Positions 35,361-44,144 of a DNA stretch of 64,000 nt are shown here, one piece after another. A program made the translations under genes and the position numbers. The DNA comes from Microbacterium ureisolvens (lineage in GTDB: Bacteria; Actinomycetota; Actinomycetes; Actinomycetales; Microbacteriaceae), in the NCBI RefSeq assembly GCF_015278315.1, contig NZ_JADIJE010000012.1, positions 1 through 64,000 on the forward strand. The letters run 5' to 3'. Numbering within the stretch: position 1 is the first letter of the stretch; each line of letters begins with the position of its first letter. A model generated the notes under the pieces. The model worked only from the letters and a program-made list of their open reading frames with translations. It had not been told where the DNA came from and searched no databases.

Positions 35361-36982
35361 CCGTCACCGTCTACACCGGAGGGCGGATCTTCACCGCCGG
35401 CGCCGCCCCCTGGGCGGAGGCGCTCGTGGTCGACGGCGACACTGTGGTGTTCGCCGGCGAGCTCGCGCGGGCGGCGACTGCGATCGGCCCGGATGCCGCG
35501 ACCGTCGACCTCGGCGGGCGGCTGCTGCTCCCCGGCTTCACCGACGCACACACCCACCTCGTGATGATGGGCGAGGCGCTCGGCCGGGTCGGCCTCACCG
35601 ACGCGCGATCGCTCGGCGAGATCCAGGCCCGGCTGCGCGCAGCCCGTGCTGCCGCGCCCGACGACGCGCGCGTGCTCGGGCGCGGCTGGCTGTTCGACTC
35701 CGTCCCCGGTGGAGCCCCCACCGCCGCGATGATCGACGAAGCCGTCGCCGACGTGCCGGTGTACCTCGACGCGAACGACTACCACTCGTGCTGGGTGAAC
35801 TCGGCGGCGCTCGCCGAGCTCGGGATCACGCGTGACACCCCCGATCCCATCGGCGGACGCATCGGGCGCCGGGAGGACGGCGAGCCCGACGGCATGCTCT
35901 ACGAGACCGCGGCGCAGGCGCACGTGTGGAACTTCCTCGCCGAGCAGGCCGATGACGCCGACCGTGACGCCGCCGTCGAGCGGACGCTCGCCGCGTATGC
36001 CGCGACGGGGGTGACCGGGGTGGTCGACATGGCCTTCGACGAGCTCGGGCTGGCGGCGTTCCAGCGCGCCGCCGAGCGCCGCGGCGGCACCCTGCCGCTG
36101 CGCGTCGCCGCCCACTGGTTCGTCGAGAACACCGGCGACGAGGGCGCGAACCTCGCGCAGGTCGCCCGGGCCGCCGAACTGGCCGAGCAGGTGCGCTCGC
36201 CCTGGCTGCGCGTGGTCGGGATCAAGCTCGTGATCGACGGCGTGATCGACGCCTGCACGGCCGCGATGCGGCATCCGTATTCCAACGGCTCGAACGCCGA
36301 GCCGATCTGGAGCCTCGCGGGCATCACTCCCGTGGTGGCCGCGGCAGACGCCGCCGGGCTGCAGATCGCCCTGCACGCGATCGGCGACCTCGCGAGCGAC
36401 ATCGCCCTGGACGCGCTGGAGCACGCCGCCGAGGTGAACGGGGATCGCCCGCGCCGGCACCGCATCGAGCACCTCGAGTACGCGGCCCCCGGCACGGCCG
36501 AACGGATGGCGCGCCTGGGCGTGACCGCGTCGATGCAGCCGGTGCACGCCGACCCGGCGATCTTCGACAACTGGGCGGCGATGCTCGGCGACGAGCGCGT
36601 CGATCGGGCGTTCGCGTGGTGCGAGTACGTCGACGCGGGCGCGCTGCTGGCGTTCTCGACCGACGCTCCTACCGCGCCGCACGAGGCGCTGCCGAACATG
36701 TACATCGCGGCGACGCGCAAGTCGGCGCTGGACGGGTCGTTCGCTCCGCGGCATCCGCACTACGCGCTGCCGCTCGAGCAGGCGCTGGGTCACGCGACAC
36801 GGGATGCCGCGGCCTCGGTCGGCGACGGCGCGACGCGCGGCCGGCTCGAGGCGGGCCTGGCCGCCGACTTCGCGATCGTCGACGCGGACCCGTTCGCCGA
36901 GGGGCCGGAGGCGCTCTTGGAGGCGCGCATCGTGCGCACGGTGGTCGCGGGACGGACGCAGTACGACGCGGGCGCGGTGTGA
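35357..36982 (+). CDS. Amidohydrolase family protein, YtcJ-like
   Basis: 541 residues, the usual size for YtcJ-like (PF07969) metal hydrolases. The metal motif LPGFTDAHTHLVMMGEALG, the lid region VLGRGWLFDSVPGGAPT, YLDANDYHSCWVNSAAL, and later LQIALHAIGDLASDIALDALE and RRHRIEHLEYA supply the expected His and Asp ligands. The closing STDAPTAPHEAL and LAADFAIVDADPF are also typical. The substrate is probably an amide, urea or cyclic imide in the cytoplasm; nothing in the sequence names it. ATG overlaps the MFS stop. Confidence 0.9.
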   Translation: MTVTVYTGGRIFTAGAAPWAEALVVDGDTVVFAGELARAATAIGPDAATVDLGGRLLLPGFTDAHTHLVMMGEALGRVGLTDARSLGEIQARLRAARAAAPDDARVLGRGWLFDSVPGGAPTAAMIDEAVADVPVYLDANDYHSCWVNSAALAELGITRDTPDPIGGRIGRREDGEPDGMLYETAAQAHVWNFLAEQADDADRDAAVERTLAAYAATGVTGVVDMAFDELGLAAFQRAAERRGGTLPLRVAAHWFVENTGDEGANLAQVARAAELAEQVRSPWLRVVGIKLVIDGVIDACTAAMRHPYSNGSNAEPIWSLAGITPVVAAADAAGLQIALHAIGDLASDIALDALEHAAEVNGDRPRRHRIEHLEYAAPGTAERMARLGVTASMQPVHADPAIFDNWAAMLGDERVDRAFAWCEYVDAGALLAFSTDAPTAPHEALPNMYIAATRKSALDGSFAPRHPHYALPLEQALGHATRDAAASVGDGATRGRLEAGLAADFAIVDADPFAEGPEALLEARIVRTVVAGRTQYDAGAV

Positions 36983-36985
36983 TCC

Positions 36986-37408
36986 CTATCCGGATGCCGA
37001 CGGGTGCGCGGACAGCCACTCGTTCGCGACCCGCTTGGCGACTTTCAGCAGCCAGGCGTCGGTGACGACCTCGCGGAGCTGCTCCGGATCGATCGCCGCC
37101 AGGCGCACGAGCAGCGCGGGATAGCCGTCGAAGTGCGGGATGGTGAAGAAGGCCTTGGGGAAGGTCTCGAGCAGCGCCTCCTTCACCTGCAGCCCGTCGG
37201 TGCGCACGCCTACGACGTCGCCTTCCGGCCAGTCGCGCCCCAGTTCGGCGAGCTGCTCGAGGTCGCGACCGCTGGGTCCACGCTGCCACACGAAAGCGCC
37301 TGCGGGTGTGCGCCAGGACGCGCCGCCGCGGTGCCCGTCGACCCGCTCGAGCACCCCCGGGAAGCCGAGCGCGATGGTGCGCACGTCGTCGAGTGTCGCC
37401 ATGCGCAT
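36986..37408 (-). CDS. MmcQ/YjbR family protein
   Basis: 140 residues. The fold of MmcQ/YjbR (CyaY-like) is visible: LDDVRTIALGFPGVLERVDGHRGGASWRTPAGAFVWQRG, then KEALLETFPKAFFTIPHFDGYPALLVRLAAI and VVTDAWLLKVAKRVANEWL. Members are called DNA-binding by homology, but the role is not established. Two ATGs, at 37408 and 37402, fit. It is convergent with the amidohydrolase gene with a three-base gap, and divergent from the surface protein gene. Confidence 0.85.
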   Translation of the reverse strand: MRMATLDDVRTIALGFPGVLERVDGHRGGASWRTPAGAFVWQRGPSGRDLEQLAELGRDWPEGDVVGVRTDGLQVKEALLETFPKAFFTIPHFDGYPALLVRLAAIDPEQLREVVTDAWLLKVAKRVANEWLSAHPSASG

Positions 37409-37457
37409 ATCATCCGCCGGATCCCCCGATCAGGCGAGAGAACTGTTCACTGTCCGG

Positions 37458-37485
37458 TTGACAGGGGGCGATAGGGTACTGAACT
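37458..37485 (+). promoter_or_regulatory. Candidate promoter of the surface protein gene
   Basis: A perfect TTGACA (37458-37463) is followed after 16 bases by TGAACT (37480-37485). The -10 match is weak, and an alternative GATAGGGT box is nearby. The ribosome site GGAGGGGGAG precedes the ATG at 37534. Confidence 0.45.
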
Positions 37486-37533
37486 ACCGGGCAGCGCGTC
37501 TCCTCGCGCCTCGGCGGAGGGGGAGTTCCCAAG

Positions 37534-40500
37534 ATGCCAGGATCCGTCCGACCGCGTCTTCGTCGTCTGATCGCGGGGGTCACCGCAGCACTGCTCGGGG
37601 CCACCGGTGCGGTCGTGGGGGGAGCTGTCGCCCCGCTGCCTGCGGCGGCCGCCTATCCGGATTCCGTCAATCCGTTCGCGATCGCGGGCGGCTTCACCGT
37701 CTACGCGCGCGAGGACGCGCTCCTGCAGAACCAGGAGACCGAGGGCAGCATCGCCGTCGGCGGCACCGCCACCGTCCAGGGCAGCAGCGGGCAGTACACG
37801 ATCATCCATGTCGCCGCGGGCACCGGGAACTACGATCTGCCCACTGTGGACGGCGACCCCACCCGCTTCCTCGTGGGTTCCTACAGCACCTCGAGCACCG
37901 GCATCCTCGCGATCACGAGCGCCGGGACGAGCGACCCGGCGCTGTGGGGCGACCTCAAGATGGTGCAGCGCGACGGCGGCTGGCAGGCCTTCGCCCGCGC
38001 CGACTGGCTGCGCCTGAACCAGAATCCGTCGAATGTCGACCAGACGCCCCTCATCGACGCGACGCATCAGCAGTACCCGGCCGATGCGGCGCCCCCCGCC
38101 GGCGCGAGCGGCAACGGCAGCATCTACACGGCGAACACCTCGGCGACGGCCGTCGCCGACTACGTCGAGGCCAACGCAGACGCGTCGTGGGACGAGGCGT
38201 CGAGCTGCTTCGACGACATCGCCGACCCGACCGCCGGGATCGGCTACCCCGTCGGGGTCGCGGAGGATGCCGGCGACCGCGTCGTGCTCGCCGAGCTGAG
38301 CCCTGACCAGCCGAACGTCGTCGACTACGCCGACATCGCCGGTGCGTCGCTCATCCAGTTCTCACCCGGGCCGACCCCCGGCGTGTCCAATCCGCTCGTC
38401 ATCCGGGTCCCCGCCGGCACGACCGAGGTGATCGGGGCACGGGCGGATCCGCAGGGCGTCCACTCCCCCTACATCGTGTGGGACCTGTCGCAGCTGACCG
38501 GCGACGTCAGCGTCATCGCCGGGCAGGCACGCATCGACGGCTCGATCTATGCGCCGAACGCCTCGGTGACCGTGAATGCCGCTCCGCTGGACGGGCAGGT
38601 GATCGGCCAGAACGTGATCATCCAGGGCGGCGAGGTGCACTCATTCCTGTTCGCCGGTGAGATCTCCTGCAACGACGCCAGCGGCACCTTCACGATCCGC
38701 AAGGAGCTCTCGGGGATCGACGCGGGCGATCTGCCCGAAGGCAGCACGTTCACGGTCAACTACCGCGCGGTCGACCCCGACGGAAACGTCTCCGTCGGCA
38801 CGCTCGAAGTTCCCGCAGACGGCACGCCCGTCGCCGCGGACGAGAGGTTCCCGGTCGGCACCGAGGTGACATTCGCGGAGATCACGCCCGAGACGGTGCC
38901 CGGATGGGAGTGGGGCGAGGCCTCGATCACACCGAATCCGCTCGTCGTGGGCACCGGCACCGCCCAGGTCGTCGTCACGAACACCGCCACCGAGCTGACC
39001 GGCACGTTCAGCGTGTCCAAGTCCGTCCAGGGCCCGCCGGGAACGGAGCTGCCCGTGCTGGAGGGCACCGTGCCGGTGACGTGGACGGCGTGGCTGGGCG
39101 ACGCTCAGATCGGCGCCGGGACGATGGACGTCCCGCTCGACGGCACCCCGGCCGTTCCGCTCGACGACGCCGGCGAGCCTCTCTCCTTCCCCGTCGGCAC
39201 CCGCATCATCCTCGACGAGGACCTCGACGGCATCGCTCCGCCGCCCGGCTACGACTGGAGCGGCATCGGCTGGGACCCGGGGCGCACCTTCCTCATCACG
39301 GAGGCTGAGGCCACCGTGGCCGTGGAGCTCACCAACGTCGTCACCCCGGTCGATGACGGGCGGACCATCACGATCGTGAAGTCGGCGGCCGGAGCCGCCG
39401 CCGACCCGCGCTTCGGATACGCGGTCAGCTACAACGGCAACCCGCCGGGCACCCGGCCGGAGCTCTCCCTGCCGGTCGGCGAGCCGCAGGTGATCGATGA
39501 CCTCGAGACCGGCGCGCAGACGCTCGAACTCGCGGAGCTGCCGCCGACGCTCGACGGGGAGCCCGTCGCCGACCCCGGCGACTGGACGCCTCCGGTGTTC
39601 CAGGTGACGATCGACGGCGAGACCACGCCGTACGAGCCAGGCGCCTTCGGCGAGATCGTGAGCATCCCCCTTCCGGAGGACACGACCGCCGACATCGAGA
39701 TCGAGGTCGTCAACGCCCTCAAGGAAGGCACCTTCACCATCTCGAAGGAGTTCGACGGCATCCCTTCGAGCGACGTGCCGCCCGGCCTCGAGTTCACCGT
39801 GTCGTGGACCGCCTACTTCCCGACCGCCCCCGACGACGTGATCGGCGAAGGGGTTCTCCGCCTCCCCGGCAACGGGGATCCCGTCGGCCCCGTCGATGCC
39901 GCTGGAGAGCCACTGCTCTTCCCGTACGGCACCGTGATCGTCTACGAGGAGCAGAGCGCACCGACGCTGGCGCACATCTCATGGCTGCGCGCCGCATTCG
40001 ACCTCGAGCAGCTGACGATCGGCCAGGACGACCAGGCGGTCGTGCATGCGACGCTGACGAACGACGCGTCACTGCTCAGCGGCACCTTCCTCGTGCGCAA
40101 GGATCTCTCGGGCATCGATCCGGGGCAGCTGACGCCGGGCGCCTCGTTCACGATCACCTACGTCGCCCACCTGCCGAGCCGCGACGTGCTGGTCGGTCAG
40201 TTCGAGCTGCCCTCCGACGGCACGCCCGCAGGCCCCGTGGACGAACAGAACCTCCCGATCTCGTTCCCCATCGGCACGGTGGTCAGCATGCTCGAGGAGG
40301 AGCCCGATCCGTCGGCGCTGCCGGAGGGCTACGAGTGGAGCGAGACGACGTGGAATCCGGGCAACTCGGTCGAGATCGCGCTGGGCGCGACCCCGGTGCT
40401 GGAGGTCACCAACTCGGTGGTCGCGCTGACCCGTTGGGCGGTGACGAAGGTCGTCGACGGTGATGGTGTCTCCACGCTGCCTGCGGGGACCACGTTCCCG

Positions 40501-40884
40501 CTGGACTGGTGGCGTGACGGCGAAGCGCAGCCGCGGGTGGAGCTCGTGCCCGGCCAGCCTGTCTACTCGCCCTACTTCCCCATCGGGACGATCCTCGAAG
40601 TCCAGGAGGGTCCGCTTCCCGCGCTCCCGGGCGTGACATGGGAGGACCCGGTGTGGGTCGCCGACGGTGAGACGCTCATCCCCGAGGACAACGGCCGCGT
40701 CGTCCTCCCCATGACGGTCTCTCGCGACCCCCAGGTCGCACAGCTGACCCTCACCAACACGCTCGATGCCGAGCCCCTGCCGGCGACCGGTGGCGGGGCG
40801 ATGTCGCCGCTGGTGCCGCTCGGTGCGGTCGGGCTCATCGCGCTCGGCGCGCTGCTGGCCACCCGTCGCGCGCGCCGGGCCTGA
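37534..40884 (+). CDS. LPXTG surface protein: choice-of-anchor A domain plus six DUF5979-like repeats
   Basis: 1,116 residues. A basic start and hydrophobic core ending PLPAAAA form a signal peptide. Residues about 40-375 match the choice-of-anchor A (collagen-binding-like) domain (NPFAIAGGFTVYAREDALLQNQETEGSIAVGG; DGSIYAPNASVTV). Six beta-sandwich repeats of the DUF5979 kind begin near residues 383, 490, 607, 730, 848 and 965, each opening with a variant of GTFTIxKxLxG and carrying a PxGTxV segment. The C-terminus has LPATG at 1082-1086, a hydrophobic helix and RRARRA, the sortase signal, so the protein is linked to the wall. No sortase gene is in the window. The protein is probably an adhesin or stalk (inference). 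Confidence 0.92.
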   Translation: MPGSVRPRLRRLIAGVTAALLGATGAVVGGAVAPLPAAAAYPDSVNPFAIAGGFTVYAREDALLQNQETEGSIAVGGTATVQGSSGQYTIIHVAAGTGNYDLPTVDGDPTRFLVGSYSTSSTGILAITSAGTSDPALWGDLKMVQRDGGWQAFARADWLRLNQNPSNVDQTPLIDATHQQYPADAAPPAGASGNGSIYTANTSATAVADYVEANADASWDEASSCFDDIADPTAGIGYPVGVAEDAGDRVVLAELSPDQPNVVDYADIAGASLIQFSPGPTPGVSNPLVIRVPAGTTEVIGARADPQGVHSPYIVWDLSQLTGDVSVIAGQARIDGSIYAPNASVTVNAAPLDGQVIGQNVIIQGGEVHSFLFAGEISCNDASGTFTIRKELSGIDAGDLPEGSTFTVNYRAVDPDGNVSVGTLEVPADGTPVAADERFPVGTEVTFAEITPETVPGWEWGEASITPNPLVVGTGTAQVVVTNTATELTGTFSVSKSVQGPPGTELPVLEGTVPVTWTAWLGDAQIGAGTMDVPLDGTPAVPLDDAGEPLSFPVGTRIILDEDLDGIAPPPGYDWSGIGWDPGRTFLITEAEATVAVELTNVVTPVDDGRTITIVKSAAGAAADPRFGYAVSYNGNPPGTRPELSLPVGEPQVIDDLETGAQTLELAELPPTLDGEPVADPGDWTPPVFQVTIDGETTPYEPGAFGEIVSIPLPEDTTADIEIEVVNALKEGTFTISKEFDGIPSSDVPPGLEFTVSWTAYFPTAPDDVIGEGVLRLPGNGDPVGPVDAAGEPLLFPYGTVIVYEEQSAPTLAHISWLRAAFDLEQLTIGQDDQAVVHATLTNDASLLSGTFLVRKDLSGIDPGQLTPGASFTITYVAHLPSRDVLVGQFELPSDGTPAGPVDEQNLPISFPIGTVVSMLEEEPDPSALPEGYEWSETTWNPGNSVEIALGATPVLEVTNSVVALTRWAVTKVVDGDGVSTLPAGTTFPLDWWRDGEAQPRVELVPGQPVYSPYFPIGTILEVQEGPLPALPGVTWEDPVWVADGETLIPEDNGRVVLPMTVSRDPQVAQLTLTNTLDAEPLPATGGGAMSPLVPLGAVGLIALGALLATRRARRA

Positions 40885-40900
40885 CTCGCGCCCGGAGACG

Positions 40901-40938
40901 CGCGAGGGAGGGGGCGGCATCCGTCCCCTCCCTTCGCG
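40901..40938. terminator. Hairpin terminator after the surface protein gene
   Basis: CGCGAGGGAGGGG and CCCCTCCCTTCGCG pair with one bulged base around a loop holding GGCATCC. It is shared with the convergent SMP-30 gene. Confidence 0.75.
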
Positions 40939-40979
40939 GTGCTGACGCGGCCTCGTCAGGCAGCGGCTGATGTCCGGCG

Positions 40980-41879
40980 TCACTGCACGCCGGCGACCGC
41001 ACCTCGGACGGTGGTGCGCAGGACGTAGAGAGCCGTCGTCGCGGTGATGTACAGGACGTTGCGCTGCGGACCCCCGAACTCGAGGTTCGCCACCGCGTCC
41101 GGCAGAGGGATCCGCCCGATGAGCGCACCGTCGGGCGCGTGGCATCGCACGCCGTCGGCCGCGGCCACCCAGAGGCGGCCCCGCGCATCCACCCGGATGC
41201 CGTCGTACACGACGTCGGCCGCTGCGATCTGCTCCGGCTGCTCGGCTGACCCGTCCGCGCCCACCGCCGCGCGCCAGATCGCGGGCGAACCGCTGTCGGT
41301 GACGAACACCGTGCGGCCGCCGGCTCCGAAGGCGATGCCGTTCGGCTGATCCAGCACGCCGATCTCGAGGGAGCTCGAGCCGCCCGAGACCCGGTACACG
41401 CCGCGCACCGGTTGACGCGGCTCGGCCATGCCGCCTTCGTAGTCGCTCACGATGCCGTACGTGGGGTCGGTGAACCAGATCGCGCCGTCCGGGTGCACCG
41501 CGACGTCGTTCGGGCTGTTCAGCGGATGCCCGCCGTACGAGTCGGCGATGACCCCCGTCGTGCCGTCGTGCTCGAGCCGGACGACGCGGCGGCCGCCGTG
41601 CTCGCACGAGATGAATCGGCCTTCGGCGTCGACGGTCCGCCCGTTGGCGTACCCGGATGCCGTGTCGATCACATCGATGCGCCGGGTGCGCTCGTCGTAC
41701 CGCAGAACTCGCTCGTTCGGGATGTCGCTGAACAGCACGATGCGGTGAGCGGGATGGTACGCGGGGCCCTCGAGCCACCGGCCGTCGTCGAACACCCGCT
41801 CGAGGTAGCGGTCACCCGCGACGTCGGCGAACCGCTCGTCGAAGACCTCGTAGACCGCGGGAAGCCGCTCACCGGCCAT
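40980..41879 (-). CDS. SMP-30/gluconolactonase family protein
   Basis: 299 residues, six-bladed beta-propeller family. Conserved parts are WLEGPAYHPAHRIVLFSDIPNERVLRYD (the Glu is a metal ligand), NGRTVDAEGRFISCEHGGRRVVRLE, NSPNDVAVHPDGAIWFTDPTYGI, QPNGIAFGAGGRTVFVTDSG and DGIRVDARGRLWVAAADGV. The Asn and Asp residues at the expected positions (SPNDV; YDGI) complete the metal site. It probably hydrolyses a sugar lactone in the cytoplasm. ATG at 41879 fits the GGAGAGG ribosome site better than GTG at 41888. It lies 31 bases downstream of hspR on the same strand, so it may be read through from the heat-shock operon. Confidence 0.88.
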   Translation of the reverse strand: MAGERLPAVYEVFDERFADVAGDRYLERVFDDGRWLEGPAYHPAHRIVLFSDIPNERVLRYDERTRRIDVIDTASGYANGRTVDAEGRFISCEHGGRRVVRLEHDGTTGVIADSYGGHPLNSPNDVAVHPDGAIWFTDPTYGIVSDYEGGMAEPRQPVRGVYRVSGGSSSLEIGVLDQPNGIAFGAGGRTVFVTDSGSPAIWRAAVGADGSAEQPEQIAAADVVYDGIRVDARGRLWVAAADGVRCHAPDGALIGRIPLPDAVANLEFGGPQRNVLYITATTALYVLRTTVRGAVAGVQ

Positions 41880-41910
41880 GCTGCACACCTCTCCAGGACG
41901 CCGTCAGGCC

Positions 41911-42393
41911 TCAGCGGGTCGCGGTCGGGGGTGGGTCGCCGGTCTCGCCCGCGCCCGGCTGCTCGAGCGGTGTCCGCGGCCGCCACACCACGACCTCGGT
42001 CGCGCGGCGGACGCGGGTGCCGTGGCGCAGGGTCACGACCGCGCCGGTCGAGCCCGCGGCGAACACACGGGCGCCGGGGCGCTTCTCGAGCTCGGCGCGC
42101 ATGCGGTCTTCGAGGTCGCGGACGCGGCCGTGCAGCTCCTGCACGCGGTTCTCGAGCTCGAGGATGCGCACGATCGCGGGCAGGCCGATGCCATCCGACG
42201 ACATGCGCGCGACCTCGCGGAGCTGCTCCACGTGCCGGAGCGAGTACCGCCGCGATCCGCCCTGCGTGCGGGCGGGCACGACGAGTCCGAGCCGGTCGTA
42301 TTGACGGAGCGTCTGCGGGTGCATGCCCGACAGCTCGGCTGCGACGGCGATCGCGAAGATCGGGGCATCCTCGTCGATGTCGTCCTCGGTCAT
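41911..42393 (-). CDS. hspR: HspR, MerR-family heat-shock repressor
   Basis: 160 residues. MerR-type helix-turn-helix and wing at the N-terminus: IFAIAVAAELSGMHPQTLRQYDRLGLVVPARTQGGSRRYSLRHVEQL. A coiled-coil helix follows (GLPAIVRILELENRVQELHGRVRDLEDRMRAELEK), and then a basic/Pro-rich tail. This is HspR of actinobacteria, which binds HAIR sequences with DnaK as co-repressor and shuts off the dnaK operon and clpB. Both expected HAIR sites are in this window. ATG follows AGGAGG. The gene is the last of the operon, separated from dnaJ by a 22-base perfect inverted repeat. Confidence 0.95.
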   Translation of the reverse strand: MTEDDIDEDAPIFAIAVAAELSGMHPQTLRQYDRLGLVVPARTQGGSRRYSLRHVEQLREVARMSSDGIGLPAIVRILELENRVQELHGRVRDLEDRMRAELEKRPGARVFAAGSTGAVVTLRHGTRVRRATEVVVWRPRTPLEQPGAGETGDPPPTATR

Positions 42394-42418
42394 TTCGTCA
42401 CCTCCTCGTCAGCGCTTG

Positions 42419-42493
42419 CGAGAACAGGAGATCTGACGAAGGTAGGACGTTTCACGCGAAATCACCCTGCTTTCGTCAGATCTCCTGTTCTCG
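42419..42493. repeat. Perfect 22-base inverted repeat between dnaJ and hspR
   Basis: Arms at 42419-42440 (beginning CGAGAACAGGAG) and 42472-42493 (ending CTCCTGTTCTCG) are fully complementary over 22 bases. The 31-base loop holds a smaller TTTC-ACGC-GAAA hairpin. In the operon message it would form a very stable stem. Confidence 0.92.
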
Positions 42494-42502
42494 GCACGCA
42501 TG

Positions 42503-43501
42503 TCAGCCCCGCGCCTTCGTCATGAGGTCGGCGCGCGGGTTCTCCTTGGGCTCGAGGCTCTGGAAGCGCTCGAGCGCCTCGCGGGCGGCGTCGTCGAGGT
42601 GCGACGGCACCGCGACCTGCACCTCGGCGAGCAGATCGCCGGTGCCCTTGCTCGTCTCCACGCCCCGGCCCTTCACCCGCAGCACCCGCCCCGAGGGCGT
42701 GCCGGGTGCGACGCGCAGCCGCACGGGGTCACCCCCCAGGGTCGGCACCTCGATGGTCGCGCCGAGCGCCGCCTCGGTGAAGGTCACCGGAACGGTCACG
42801 CGCAGATTGAGCCCGTCCCGGGTGAACACCGGGTGCGGGCGCACCGTCACCTGCACCACGATGTCGCCGTTCTCGCCGCCGTCGGGCGAGCGGCGTCCGC
42901 GACCGCGCAGCCGGATCTTCTGTCCGTCGGCGACGCCCGCGGGGATCTTCACCTTGAACGGCTTGCCGTCCTCGCCCTGCAGGGTGATCGTCTCGCCCTT
43001 GGTCGCCGTGACGAAGTCGATCGTCGTGCGTGCCGTGACGTCGGCGCCGCGGGTCGGGCCGCCGTAGCCGCGGAAGCCGCCGGTCGGCTGCCCGAACCGC
43101 CCCGAGCCGAAGCCCGTGCCGCCCTGCTGCTGATTGAACATCGCGAAGATGTCGTCGAAGTCCTCGGCGCTCTGATAGCGAGCGCCGCGACCCTGGTTGA
43201 ACATCGAGAAGACGTCCTCGAAGCCGCCGGCGCCGCCCTGGCCGCCCGCCGTGAAGCGGGCGCCCGAGCCCATCGCGCGGATCTGGTCGTACTCCTTGCG
43301 CTGCTCCGCGTCGGAGAGCACCGAGTACGCCTCGCTGATCTCCTTGAACTTCGCCTCTGCGGCGGCGTCGCCCTGGTTGGAGTCGGGGTGGTACTTCCGC
43401 GCGAGCTTGCGGTAGGTCTTCTTCAGGTCGGCATCGCTGACGTCCTTCGAGACGCCGAGCACCGAGTAGAAGTCCTTGTCGAACCAGTCCTGACTGGCCA
43501 T
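42503..43501 (-). CDS. dnaJ: DnaJ-type co-chaperone without zinc fingers
   Basis: 332 residues. The J domain at the N-terminus has [20 protein letters not shown] with the HPD triad that stimulates DnaK ATPase. A Gly/Phe-rich region follows ([26 protein letters not shown]...[18 protein letters not shown]). The C-terminal substrate-binding domains are present ([38 protein letters not shown]). The four CxxCxGxG zinc motifs of classical DnaJ are absent, so it is a type II/CbpA-like J protein that serves as DnaJ here. ATG follows GGAGG, 13 bases after grpE. Confidence 0.93.
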   Translation of the reverse strand: MASQDWFDKDFYSVLGVSKDVSDADLKKTYRKLARKYHPDSNQGDAAAEAKFKEISEAYSVLSDAEQRKEYDQIRAMGSGARFTAGGQGGAGGFEDVFSMFNQGRGARYQSAEDFDDIFAMFNQQQGGTGFGSGRFGQPTGGFRGYGGPTRGADVTARTTIDFVTATKGETITLQGEDGKPFKVKIPAGVADGQKIRLRGRGRRSPDGGENGDIVVQVTVRPHPVFTRDGLNLRVTVPVTFTEAALGATIEVPTLGGDPVRLRVAPGTPSGRVLRVKGRGVETSKGTGDLLAEVQVAVPSHLDDAAREALERFQSLEPKENPRADLMTKARG

Positions 43502-43514
43502 GGGTCCTCCTGGA

Positions 43515-44141
43515 CTACTCGGCCGGCACCGCGACGACGACCTTCGCCGGACGCAGCTCCACCGAGCCCAGGCGGTAGCCGATCTCGACGACCTCCAGGA
43601 TCGTCGGCTCGTCCGCGCCCGGGGTGGGGACCTGGAAGATCGCCTCGTGCTGCTGCGGGTCGAACACCTCGCCGGCGGCGCCGTAGGTGATGAGGCCGAT
43701 GCGCTCGGCGACGCCGCGCAGCTTGTCGGCGATCGCGGCGAAGGCGGAGCCCTCTTCGAGATCGCCGTGCTTCTCGGCGCGGTCGAGGTCGTCGAGCACC
43801 GGCAGCAGGCCCTTGGCGACGGCACCCTGCGCGCGCTGCAACTCGACCTCTCGCTGCTCCTCGGTGCGGCGGCGGTAGTTGGCGTACTCGGCCTGCAGAC
43901 GCTTGAGGTCGTTCAGCAGTGCCGACTCGAGGTCGGCGAGCACGGCGTCCTCGGCCGCGGCGTCGGCGTTCTGCGCGGCGCCGAGGATGTCGTCCACCGT
44001 GAGCGCCTCGTCCTGCTCGCCCTGCCCGTCCTGCGGCGCGGGGCCGGAGGCGTTCGCCTCCGACCCCTCGCCCTCAGGCCGGACCTCTTCGCCGTCGCGC
44101 GGTTCTTCGACCGGTTCCGGGTTGTGGTCCTTGTTCGCCAT
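43515..44141 (-). CDS. grpE: GrpE nucleotide-exchange factor
   Basis: 208 residues. The N-terminal 70 are acidic and disordered-looking. A long coiled-coil helix follows ([34 protein letters not shown]), then the four-helix and beta-wing parts ([63 protein letters not shown]). This is the standard GrpE plan; it exchanges ADP for ATP on DnaK. The start is three bases after the dnaK stop, so translation is coupled. Confidence 0.95.
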   Translation of the reverse strand: MANKDHNPEPVEEPRDGEEVRPEGEGSEANASGPAPQDGQGEQDEALTVDDILGAAQNADAAAEDAVLADLESALLNDLKRLQAEYANYRRRTEEQREVELQRAQGAVAKGLLPVLDDLDRAEKHGDLEEGSAFAAIADKLRGVAERIGLITYGAAGEVFDPQQHEAIFQVPTPGADEPTILEVVEIGYRLGSVELRPAKVVVAVPAE

Positions 44142-44144
44142 GGG

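Noticed and set aside
42419..42493. Complete miniature transposon (MITE)
   Set aside because: Perfect terminal arms are present, but no flanking target duplication and no second copy in the window. Kept as an inverted repeat.
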